Under the pieces are notes generated by a model. It saw only the letters and a list, made by a program, of their open reading frames with translations, was not told where the DNA came from and ran no database searches. Made by a program: the position numbers and the translations under genes. DNA of 6,894 nucleotides from Oligosphaeraceae bacterium (GTDB lineage: Bacteria > Verrucomicrobiota > Lentisphaeria > Oligosphaerales > Oligosphaeraceae), in contig JAAYYJ010000407.1 of NCBI GenBank assembly GCA_012515455.1, positions 1-6,894 on the forward strand, given 5' to 3'. Of this stretch, positions 1 to 5,058 are shown piece after piece. Numbering within the stretch: position 1 is the first letter of the stretch; the number at the start of each line of letters is the position of its first letter.

Positions 1-1
1 C

Positions 2-22
2 GCGCGGGAAATTCGGCAATAA
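2..22 (+). CDS. Possible 3' end of an upstream gene (thrS is a candidate)
   Basis: In frame 2 the first bases read AREIRQ followed by a TAA stop at 20-22. A short charged ending of the type EIR-x is common at the C-terminus of threonyl-tRNA synthetase, and thrS lies just upstream of infC in many bacteria, so this could be the tail of thrS. Six residues cannot prove it. Frame 1 is also open to a TGA at 37-39 (RAGNSAIKQYIE) and is the alternative. The frame 2 reading places the stop inside the same 16-base element that contains the stop of the gene ending at 5021. Confidence 0.2.
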   Translation, partial: AREIRQ

Positions 23-33
23 AGCAGTACATT
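18..33 (+). repeat. Copy 1 of a 16-base element shared with 5017-5032
   Basis: AATAAAGCAGTACATT here matches AATAATGCAGTACATT at 5017-5032 in 15 of 16 positions. Both copies contain a TAA that can end an upstream reading frame and both open an intergenic stretch before a new gene. It could be a promoter or operator element, or chance. Confidence 0.4.
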
Positions 34-265
34 GAATGATAGGACCATGCGGGGGTCGGGTGGCTCGGCTGAATCAGGGTCGCGCAATCACGGCTGCCCC
101 CGCATTAATGTCGTACGGCTGTCCGGCGGAGCTGCTCCCCCGGGCAGCGCGAAACCAGTCAGAGATTACCACTCCGGCCCAACCCTGATGAGGGACGGCG
201 GGGCGGCAGTTGCGGCGCAGGCCGCAGGTCGTTTGTATCCATTGTCAACAGAGGAGTGCTAGCAG
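23..265 (+). promoter_or_regulatory. Gene-free, potentially structured leader of infC
   Basis: This stretch of about 240 bases has no convincing gene. It contains several exact complementary segments: 73-80 (ATCAGGGT) with 182-189 (ACCCTGAT), 93-99 (GCTGCCC) with 142-148 (GGGCAGC), and a compact hairpin 211-216/221-226 (TGCGGC, loop GCAG, GCCGCA). The first pair encloses the second, as in a multi-branched RNA, and the third lies between the closed domain and the ribosome binding site. In Firmicutes and Enterobacteria this operon is autoregulated by L20 binding to mRNA, so a leader with that role is plausible here. I did not recognise a known L20 leader consensus. No clear -35/-10 pair can be named. 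Confidence 0.4.
251..256 (+). promoter_or_regulatory. Ribosome binding site of infC
   Basis: GAGGAG lies nine bases before the GTG at 266. Together with the in-frame TAG at 260-262 it fixes the infC start at this non-ATG codon. Confidence 0.7.
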
Positions 266-868
266 GTGCGTCAACTAAGAACCGGTGACAGATTTTTACG
301 GGGGAAAACAGTGCGTCTGATTTCCCAAACTAACGAACAGCTCGGACTGGTTTCTTTCGAATCCGCATTGACCATGGCCGCCAGAGCCGGACTTGACTTG
401 GTGGAAATGCCCTCCAAGGCCGATAACCCGGTCTGCAAAATCATGGATTATGGCAAATTTCAGTTTGACGAAGCAAAGAGGCAGCGCGAGGCCAGAAAGT
501 CGCAAGTGCAGCCCAAAGTCAAGGAAATCAAGCTTCACGCCAACATCGATGACAATGATTTTCAAATAAAAAGCCGCCACATAGTTGAATTTTTGCAAAG
601 AGGTGATAAAGTAAAGCTTTTACTCGCCTTCCGGGGCCGGGAGATGGCGCATCCCGAAATCGGCGAGGCAGTCTTGCAAAAAATGCTTCAGGCGGTGGAT
701 GAGTTCGCCAATATCGATTCCCCCCCCAAGCGGATGGGCCGGAGCATCACCACCTTGTTGTCGGGTAAGGCGCCCCAGCGCAAGGACAAGCCCAAAGACA
801 AAGCTTCGGCTCCTGCGCCTGACAAGGCTTCCGCCAGCCCTGCAGCTCCTGCGGACGACAAGCAGTAG
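266..868 (+). CDS. infC: Translation initiation factor IF-3
   Basis: IF3 binds the 30S subunit in the cytoplasm, keeps it apart from 50S and checks start-codon/initiator-tRNA pairing. The 200-residue product shows the N-domain (EQLGLVSFESALTMAARAGLDLVEM, then CKIMDYGKF), the basic linker helix, and the C-domain (KVKEIKLHANIDDNDFQIK, FRGREMAHPE, PPKRMGR). The final 30 or so residues are a low-complexity Lys/Ala/Pro tail beyond the usual family end. The GTG start at 266 is chosen because an in-frame TAG lies at 260-262 and a good ribosome site, GAGGAG, is at 251-256. A rare start codon suits infC, whose expression IF3 represses in E. coli via an AUU start. The extreme N-terminus (MRQLRTGDRFLRGKTVRLI) is less conserved than usual. 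It is the first gene of infC-rpmI-rplT. Confidence 0.96.
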   Translation: MRQLRTGDRFLRGKTVRLISQTNEQLGLVSFESALTMAARAGLDLVEMPSKADNPVCKIMDYGKFQFDEAKRQREARKSQVQPKVKEIKLHANIDDNDFQIKSRHIVEFLQRGDKVKLLLAFRGREMAHPEIGEAVLQKMLQAVDEFANIDSPPKRMGRSITTLLSGKAPQRKDKPKDKASAPAPDKASASPAAPADDKQ

Positions 869-890
869 CCAGACCATGTTTCAACTCCAG

Positions 891-925
891 CCGTTCCTGG
901 TCCGCCAGGGTCAGGGACGGTTTTT
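891..925 (+). terminator. Intrinsic terminator-like hairpin between infC and rpmI (candidate attenuator)
   Basis: CCGTTCCTG (891-899) pairs with CAGGGACGG (912-920) over nine base pairs, one a G-U, with a 12-base loop, followed directly by TTTTT (921-925) and AATTT. This is the textbook shape of a rho-independent terminator. Its 5' arm can alternatively pair in a short hairpin CCTGG/CCAGG (896-900 with 905-909), which would break the terminator. Because rpmI and rplT lie downstream and must be expressed, partial read-through or regulated attenuation is more likely than absolute termination. A separate promoter for rpmI is not evident. Confidence 0.6.
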
Positions 926-1017
926 AATTTGCGATGCCAGTGACCGCCCGGCTGATTTTTGCCGGCCTGGGACCTGGCCGTACAACCCCAAACTCGCAAC
1001 CCCAAAGGGAACGAACC
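926..1017 (+). promoter_or_regulatory. Leader of rpmI with competing hairpins
   Basis: After the terminator-like hairpin, CCGGC (948-952) can pair with GCCGG (961-965), and CGGCC (963-967) can pair with GGCCG (976-980). The two stems share bases 963-965 and so exclude each other. A weak ribosome site AAAGGGA (1004-1010) follows seven bases before the rpmI ATG. In E. coli, L20 represses rpmI translation from a structured site just upstream of rpmI, so a similar role is possible. No sequence match to that operator was recognised. Confidence 0.3.
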
Positions 1018-1221
1018 ATGCCAAAAATGAAGACCAGGAAAGCGGCTGCCAAGCGATTCAAGCAGACCGGGACCGGGAAATTCATGCACAACTGTGCCAA
1101 CGGTCGGCACATCCTTACCAAGAAGAGCTCCAAGCGTAAGCGTCGTCTGGGTCACGCGGCTGAGGTCAAAGGGACCGAGATGAGCCGGATGAAAGCCAGC
1201 TTCCCCTATGGTTTGGACTAA
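1018..1221 (+). CDS. rpmI: 50S ribosomal protein L35 (bL35)
   Basis: This is a 67-residue, highly basic protein of the large subunit. The start MPKMKTRKAAAKRFKQTGTGKF is the diagnostic L35 N-terminus (PKxKTxKaaaKRF..TgtGK), followed by the basic stretch KKSSKRKRRLG and the usual ending that carries a conserved Arg-Met-Lys. The frame stays open upstream to an ATG at 934, but that would add 28 residues not seen in L35, and 1018 matches the family exactly. The ribosome site AAAGGGA is modest. It lies between infC and rplT in the conserved order, 18 bases before rplT, and is probably co-transcribed with it. Confidence 0.96.
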   Translation: MPKMKTRKAAAKRFKQTGTGKFMHNCANGRHILTKKSSKRKRRLGHAAEVKGTEMSRMKASFPYGLD

Positions 1222-1239
1222 GCAGTAAGGAGATAAGAA

Positions 1240-1590
1240 ATGAGAGCAACATGTGCACCAGCTTCCCGTAATCGCCGCCGCAGAGTCCTGCAGCAGGCCA
1301 AGGGCTTTCGTGGCAACCGCAGCAAACTGATTCGTCAGGCTTATGTGGCGGTGGACCGGGCGATGGCTTTCGCATATATTGGCCGCAAGCAGAAGAAGCG
1401 CCAGTATCGCCGTCTCTGGACCCAGCGTATCAATGCCGCCTGCCGGGCTTTGGGCTTCAAGTACAGCTGGTTAATCGATGGCTTGAAGAAAGCCGGTATC
1501 GAGATTAACCGCAAGATGCTTGCCGACCTGGCAGTAATCGATGCAGGCGCTTTTGCGCAGCTGGTCGAGAAGGCTAAAGCTGCCCGGTAA
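1240..1590 (+). CDS. rplT: 50S ribosomal protein L20 (bL20)
   Basis: L20 binds 23S rRNA directly and is needed early in 50S assembly; in E. coli and Bacillus it also represses its own operon. The 116-residue product has the expected length and motifs: [19 protein letters not shown] in the basic N-terminal extension, [19 protein letters not shown], the [24 protein letters not shown] block of the globular domain, and the LVEKAKAA end. The N-terminus [13 protein letters not shown] is the form I associate with PVC bacteria. It contains a Cys at residue 5. A strong TAAGGAG site (1226-1232) sits seven bases before the ATG. It is the last gene of the operon and a terminator follows after 14 bases. 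Confidence 0.97.
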   Translation: MRATCAPASRNRRRRVLQQAKGFRGNRSKLIRQAYVAVDRAMAFAYIGRKQKKRQYRRLWTQRINAACRALGFKYSWLIDGLKKAGIEINRKMLADLAVIDAGAFAQLVEKAKAAR

Positions 1591-1604
1591 ACCGGACAAA
1601 CCCC

Positions 1605-1636
1605 AAAAAGCATGGTGAGAGCCATGCTTTTTTTTT
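1605..1636 (+). terminator. Intrinsic terminator of the infC-rpmI-rplT operon
   Basis: GCATGG (1610-1615) pairs with CCATGC (1622-1627) around a TGAGAG loop. Five A bases before the stem can pair with the first Ts after it, and nine Ts run from 1628 to 1636. It directly follows the rplT stop and has the A-stem-T form of a strong, possibly bidirectional, terminator. Confidence 0.9.
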
Positions 1637-1684
1637 GAGCCCGAGGGGGGAAAACGGCGGTCTGCAGCGCCGGCGGCAGCCGGG

Positions 1685-1708
1685 AAGAGCTGCCCGGGGG
1701 GCGCTCTT
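1685..1708. other. GC-rich hairpin between two convergent terminators
   Basis: AAGAGC (1685-1690) pairs with GCTCTT (1703-1708), and GCCC (1692-1695) pairs with GGGC (1699-1702), leaving one bulged T at 1691 and a three-base loop. There is no real T-tract after it on either strand. GGCAGC (1675-1680) can instead pair with GCTGCC (1689-1694). It lies in the 79-base gap between the rplT and tRNA terminators. It may be a backup transcription block or have no function. Confidence 0.4.
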
Positions 1709-1715
1709 TGGGTAT

Positions 1716-1744
1716 AAAAAAACGCCGGCGTGGGTGCCGGCGTT
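1716..1744 (-). terminator. Intrinsic terminator of the tRNA-Glu gene
   Basis: On the - strand AACGCCGGC (1744-1736) pairs with GCCGGCGTT (1729-1721) around a six-base loop. The run of As at 1716-1722 on the + strand reads as seven Ts at the end of the stem, overlapping its last two pairs. The + strand side has no T-tract, so this terminator serves the - strand. It sits 16 bases beyond the 3' end of the tRNA. Confidence 0.88.
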
Positions 1745-1760
1745 GATAATAGGGCCAAAT

Positions 1761-1835
<75 letters not shown>

Positions 1836-1865
1836 AGGTGCTGTACTTTTCAGGACAGTTCTATT

Positions 1866-1893
1866 AATTTACTCCTTCTTTTCCGGTTTACAA
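1866..1893 (-). promoter_or_regulatory. Candidate promoter of the tRNA-Glu gene
   Basis: On the - strand TTGTAA (1893-1888) and TAAATT (1871-1866) match the sigma70 -35 and -10 boxes at 4 of 6 positions each, with a 16-base spacer. The -10 box lies about 30 bases before the tRNA 5' end, leaving a short leader for RNase P. The stretch is AT-rich compared with the rest. The match is modest. Confidence 0.3.
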
Positions 1894-1958
1894 GTCAGAC
1901 CGCCGGTTTCAGGAGTTTTTTTGTCGTATTTTTCCTCAGTATTTCCGGTGATTATTTT

Positions 1959-1971
1959 AGGGTGAGGCCCT
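1959..1971 (+). promoter_or_regulatory. Ribosome binding site of the pseudokinase gene within a small hairpin
   Basis: GAGG (1964-1967) lies eight bases before the ATG at 1976 and supports that start. It falls in the loop of a four-base-pair stem, AGGG (1959-1962) with CCCT (1968-1971), so the site would remain exposed. Confidence 0.4.
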
Positions 1972-1975
1972 TTCG

Positions 1976-3844
1976 ATGTCAGAAACCGCAGCATTGCCGT
2001 TAAAAGTTCAATGCCCGCATTGCCGGACGAAACTGGACCTGAGTGAGTTGGAGCCGTTCAGCGACATCGCCTGTCCGAAGTGCAGTACTGCGATGGTGGT
2101 GCCGCAATGGTTCCAGAGCATTCTGCTGGAAGAGGTCTTGCTGTCGTCGCCGGGGTTGCGGGTCTACCGGGCTTTGGACCCCACTCTGGACCGCGAGTCG
2201 TGCGTAAAGCAGTTATGGATTCCGTCTGCGCCCCAGCCCCCGGCTGCTGATCCGGGCAACCCGTATCAGGCTGAGACGCTAGAGGAATTTCTCGGTGTTT
2301 TTCGTCGCACTTCTTTGCTGATGCATCCGAACATCGTGCCGGTGTGTTCCTGCGGCTCCTTGTCCGGCATAGTCTATGCCGTCACCCAGTATGTGAACGG
2401 TCAGGCCTTGAACCAAGCCAACCCGCGTGGTGTATCCGACTGGCCAGACATCCTGCAAACTTTCAGCGCGGTCTGTGACGGGTTGTCTTATGCGGCCGGG
2501 AAAGGGATTTGCCACGGCCATCTGATCCCGGAAAATATCCTTCTGGACCAGGACGGGGGGCCGCGCCTGACCGATTTTGCCGTGGCTCTGGCGATTGGTA
2601 AGGATATCCAGGGCAGTCCGTATACTTGTCCGGAATTTGTTCCCGGGTCGCGGACCGGCACCGTGTCTGGCGACATCTTCAGCCTCGGCGTCTGCATCTA
2701 TGAATATGCCACCGGGGTGCTGCCCTGTGCTGGCCGGGAAGCGGCCTGGCGCAGGGGCGAGATTGTTCCGGCTGCGCTGAGTGCCTTCAATCCTGCCGTG
2801 CCGAAGCTGTTTTCGGATTTGATTCTGCAGATGCTGTCCCTGACTCCTGCGCCACGCCCGGCCAGTTATGAGACCATCCAATCGGTGTGTAAGCGCCTGA
2901 GTCTCAGCCCGGAGGCGACTCAGCGGCGCAAGAAGAGCCGCAAGGGGGGGTTAAAGGTCAGCCGCTCTGCCGCCAACCGTCCCGTCCGACTGGTGCACCC
3001 GCCCCGGAGCAGCGGCGGGAAGGCCATCAATATTATAATCGTCCTGCTGATTCTGCTGGCTCTGGCACTGCTGGCGCTGATTGTGCAAAAACACTACGGC
3101 AGCAAAACTTTGTCCGGTGTCGATCTGCAGGCCGAGTCACAGGCCGCAGCGCAGGTGGTGGCCCAGTCGGAAGCAGAATTGCGGGAACACGATTTGCTCC
3201 GGGCCCAGGAGTCACAGACCAAGTCGTCTGCAACCGACAACCCGGAATTAAAGCCTTGCCAGCTGGACGAGGCGATGCTTGCTGCCCGCCCCCGGCCAGA
3301 GGATTTCGATTTTCGCCGGGTGCGTGAGGAGCTCAAGGGGTATATGGCTTTGATTCCAGAGGAGTGCAAGGAGCAGGAGCGCGAACGCATCCGGATTATT
3401 GCCAGCTACAAGGAGTACCTGGTCAGCAAAATGCGCAAACTGCCCTACCAGCCGGACAATTATTCCGGTCTGCGGCTGCGCAATGGCCGGCGTGTCAAAG
3501 GCACTCTGACTTTGTTTTCGGATACCGGGGTCTTGAAAATGCGTCAGCTTGGCGCCCCGGCCGGCGAGTTCCTGGAGATTCCCTGGAAGGAGGTCGCGCT
3601 GCAGGAAGTGCTGGACATGGCTTTCTACTATGTTCGCCGCAGTCATGATGAAATCCGGGGCGCGAAGGTAATCAGCCAGAAACGATTGCAGGAAGTAGTC
3701 GATGAGTACCTCTACCTGATTATGCTCTGCGACTGGTATCAGGAAACTGCTTATCTGGACAAGGTCTGCCGGGAGGCAGTGACCTTGCCCGACCCGGACA
3801 TCCAGGCCAGAATCCGCCATTCTGTGCCATGGTCGGGGCAGTAA
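1976..3844 (+). CDS. Zinc-ribbon, Ser/Thr kinase-fold (predicted pseudokinase) single-pass membrane protein
   Basis: The product has 622 residues. A zinc ribbon is visible at residues 13-36 (CPHC...CPKC). Residues about 50-310 follow the Hanks kinase fold: VYRALDPTLDRESCVKQL with the beta-3 Lys78, HPNIV at 117-121, ENILL at 186-190, DFA at 200-202, CPE at 218-220, and GDIFSLGVCIYEYATGVLP at 232-250. The catalytic loop reads HGHLIPEN in place of HRDLKPEN, so the catalytic Asp is His182 and the loop Lys is Ile184. The glycine loop is reduced to SSPGLR and no alpha-C Glu is evident. Loss of phosphotransfer is therefore likely, although Lys78, Asn187 and Asp200 could still hold nucleotide. A basic patch (RRKKSRK, 317-323) precedes one transmembrane helix (about 351-370), so the kinase fold should be cytoplasmic. 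Outside lie a coiled-coil-like stretch (about 383-410) and a domain with a beta-rich GLRLRNGRRVKGTL segment (498-511). The start follows GTGAGG at 1962-1967. No partner is obvious. Confidence 0.85.
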   Translation: MSETAALPLKVQCPHCRTKLDLSELEPFSDIACPKCSTAMVVPQWFQSILLEEVLLSSPGLRVYRALDPTLDRESCVKQLWIPSAPQPPAADPGNPYQAETLEEFLGVFRRTSLLMHPNIVPVCSCGSLSGIVYAVTQYVNGQALNQANPRGVSDWPDILQTFSAVCDGLSYAAGKGICHGHLIPENILLDQDGGPRLTDFAVALAIGKDIQGSPYTCPEFVPGSRTGTVSGDIFSLGVCIYEYATGVLPCAGREAAWRRGEIVPAALSAFNPAVPKLFSDLILQMLSLTPAPRPASYETIQSVCKRLSLSPEATQRRKKSRKGGLKVSRSAANRPVRLVHPPRSSGGKAINIIIVLLILLALALLALIVQKHYGSKTLSGVDLQAESQAAAQVVAQSEAELREHDLLRAQESQTKSSATDNPELKPCQLDEAMLAARPRPEDFDFRRVREELKGYMALIPEECKEQERERIRIIASYKEYLVSKMRKLPYQPDNYSGLRLRNGRRVKGTLTLFSDTGVLKMRQLGAPAGEFLEIPWKEVALQEVLDMAFYYVRRSHDEIRGAKVISQKRLQEVVDEYLYLIMLCDWYQETAYLDKVCREAVTLPDPDIQARIRHSVPWSGQ

Positions 3845-3857
3845 AGAGTTCTCTCCT

Positions 3858-3874
3858 CCCGCAGTTGTCGCGGG
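3858..3874 (+). other. Short GC hairpin in the gap before rsmE
   Basis: CCCGC (3858-3862) pairs with GCGGG (3870-3874) around a seven-base loop, 14 bases after the pseudokinase stop. There is no T-tract, so it is not a canonical terminator and rsmE could be read from the upstream transcript. The remaining part of this 63-base gap shows no clear promoter. Confidence 0.35.
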
Positions 3875-3907
3875 CAAGTTTCAACCACAGATCAGTATGG
3901 TCGCATA

Positions 3908-4642
3908 ATGTCGGCACGCCGTTTTTTTTCTCCTGTCATTCCTGGCGTCAGTGAGACGGTTCAGCTTTCGCCTGACGAGAGTCGTCATGCGCTGAAAGTA
4001 CTGCGTTTGCAGAATGGAGACCGGCTGCAGCTGCTGGATGGAGCGGGAACCCTGGCTGAGGCTGAAATGCTGCCGCCGGAAGGCCGGCAGGCCCGGTGCC
4101 GGGTGCTGACCCGCAAAACCCTGGAACCAGAAAGTCCGCGCTGGCATTTGTATGTCGCACCGCCGCGGGGACGGAATTTCGAGGGGCTGCTGAAGGTGGC
4201 GGTGGAGATGGGGGTGTTCCGCGTGGTGCCGGTAATCTGTCGCTTTGCGGTTTCACGTCCGGAACAGACGGGAGAGAATTGGACCGCAGCCATGATTACA
4301 GCGGCGAAACAGGCCATCAACCCCAGACTGCCGGAATTGCTGCCGCCGCAGGATTTCTCCGCCGCCCTGGCAGCCGCTCCGAAAAGAGGCTTCGTCGGGG
4401 CGCCAGCCGGAACTGCCACCGCGGTCGGGGGGCAGTGCGGTCACCCCCGCCCCGGCGAGGTGGCGGTCTGGATCGGTCCGGAAGGAGGCTTCAGCGCTGA
4501 AGAAATGCAGGCTCTGCAGGCGGCGGGTGTGCAGGCAGTTACCATCGGACGCTTTGTTCTGCGGGTGGAGACCGCGGTGCCGGCCCTGCTGGCCTACCTC
4601 CGGGCGGGGCTGGATTTCTGCGGAGGCATGGGGCATGGCTAA
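3908..4642 (+). CDS. rsmE: 16S rRNA (uracil(1498)-N3)-methyltransferase RsmE
   Basis: RsmE is a SPOUT-class enzyme that uses S-adenosylmethionine to methylate N3 of U1498 in helix 44 of 16S rRNA, acting on the 30S subunit. The 244-residue product has the family length and order of motifs. The N-terminal PUA-like part starts MSARRFF and carries HALKVLRL (27-34). The trefoil-knot domain holds a GLLKVAVEMGV segment, AAKQAINPRLPEL, the cofactor-binding loop IGPEGGFSAEEM (GPEGG at 190-194) and IGRFVLRVETA (213-223). The start fits the family M-x-R-R-F-F pattern, but no clear ribosome site precedes it; the ATG at 3897 is out of frame. The stop overlaps the next gene by eight bases. The KQAINPRLP form is one I associate with PVC-group homologues. 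Confidence 0.94.
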   Translation: MSARRFFSPVIPGVSETVQLSPDESRHALKVLRLQNGDRLQLLDGAGTLAEAEMLPPEGRQARCRVLTRKTLEPESPRWHLYVAPPRGRNFEGLLKVAVEMGVFRVVPVICRFAVSRPEQTGENWTAAMITAAKQAINPRLPELLPPQDFSAALAAAPKRGFVGAPAGTATAVGGQCGHPRPGEVAVWIGPEGGFSAEEMQALQAAGVQAVTIGRFVLRVETAVPALLAYLRAGLDFCGGMGHG

Positions 4643-5021
4643 GAAGCCGAAAGAGCACCAGAACAAAAAACAGATTTCCCCGCCGGGGCTGTGTCTGCTC
4701 CTGCTGAGAATCTGCCGGATGCCCAAAGATGCGTGCGCGTCCTATAACTGCAAAATCGCATTCTGCCTCCTCCTGGCCAATACCCCGATGGGAATCGGAG
4801 GGGCCGCATTGTGCGTACTCCTGCACGGCTTGAGCGGAAAAATTATTTATCTCTGGACGGCGACTGCGGTATATGTATTCTCCTGGCTGATGCTGCTGCT
4901 GGGAATTTACCTGGCGGGACGTGAATTGACGGCCAAATTATGGCGCAACACCCGGCGGAAAATCGCGGCCTGGAAAAGATTAAGAAAAAAACTGTGCCAA
5001 AATTGCGCAACTTCTGAATAA
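4635..5021 (+). CDS. Hypothetical Cys-rich two-helix membrane protein
   Basis: This is a 128-residue protein of unrecognised family. The ATG at 4635 overlaps the rsmE stop by eight bases and is preceded at eight bases by an excellent ribosome site, GGAGG (4622-4626), inside rsmE. The reading frame is open further upstream, but only within rsmE coding sequence. A lysine-rich N-terminus leads into two hydrophobic helices, about residues 40-66 and 70-95, joined by a short turn (GLSGK). A strongly basic amphipathic tail follows (RNTRRKIAAWKRLRKK). Basic residues at both ends suggest that both termini are cytoplasmic. Eight cysteines occur at 20, 27, 34, 39, 44, 60, 121 and 124, the last two forming CxxC. 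The overlap suggests translational coupling to rsmE. The last third is visibly more AT-rich than its neighbours. I assign no function. Confidence 0.75.
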   Translation: MAKKPKEHQNKKQISPPGLCLLLLRICRMPKDACASYNCKIAFCLLLANTPMGIGGAALCVLLHGLSGKIIYLWTATAVYVFSWLMLLLGIYLAGRELTAKLWRNTRRKIAAWKRLRKKLCQNCATSE

Positions 5022-5033
5022 TGCAGTACATTA
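5017..5033 (+). repeat. Copy 2 of the 16-base element, with dyad symmetry
   Basis: AATAATGCAGTACATT matches 18-33 in 15 of 16 positions. This copy contains a perfect hyphenated inverted repeat, TAATG (5019-5023) and CATTA (5029-5033) around CAGTA, which is operator-like. AATAAT (5017-5022) is also a 5/6 match to a -10 box, with GTGCCA (4994-4999, 4/6) as a possible -35 at 17 bases. It may therefore be part of a promoter for the histidine kinase gene. Confidence 0.4.
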
Positions 5034-5037
5034 TCAA

Positions 5038-5058
5038 GCGGCGGCATGGTGCCGCTGC
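5038..5058 (+). promoter_or_regulatory. Strong hairpin covering the first possible ATG of the histidine kinase
   Basis: GCGGCGGCA region bases 5038-5046 pair with 5050-5058 to give nine base pairs (one G-U) closed by a three-base loop, TGG. The ATG at 5046 is buried at the top of this stem. No T-tract follows, so it is not a terminator. It may block initiation at 5046 or form a protective 5' stem-loop. Confidence 0.5.

Noticed and set aside
32..262. Open frame of 76 codons upstream of and in frame with infC
   Set aside because: It needs a TTG start, has no ribosome site, its Gly/Ala/Arg-rich product resembles no protein, and it overlaps the structured leader. It most likely reflects few stops in GC-rich DNA.
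934..1017. N-terminal extension of L35 from the ATG at 934
   Set aside because: The 28 extra residues are not seen in L35, and the ATG at 1018 begins the exact family N-terminus. The region is more likely an untranslated leader.
1883..1909. Direct repeat CCGGTTT at 1883-1889 and 1903-1909
   Set aside because: Seven bases repeated twice is within chance, and neither copy has a convincing position relative to a promoter.
3248..3877. 209-codon antisense open frame opposite the pseudokinase 3' part
   Set aside because: The sense frame continues through the whole region with consistent coding character; the antisense product shows no motif.
4527..4634. Upstream extension of the small membrane protein into rsmE
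   Set aside because: It would fully overlap conserved rsmE coding sequence, while the ATG at 4635 has an ideal GGAGG site.
4990..5010. Sigma54-type -24/-12 promoter before the histidine kinase
   Set aside because: TGTGCC and TTGC occur, but the required GG at -24 with proper spacing to GC at -12 is absent.
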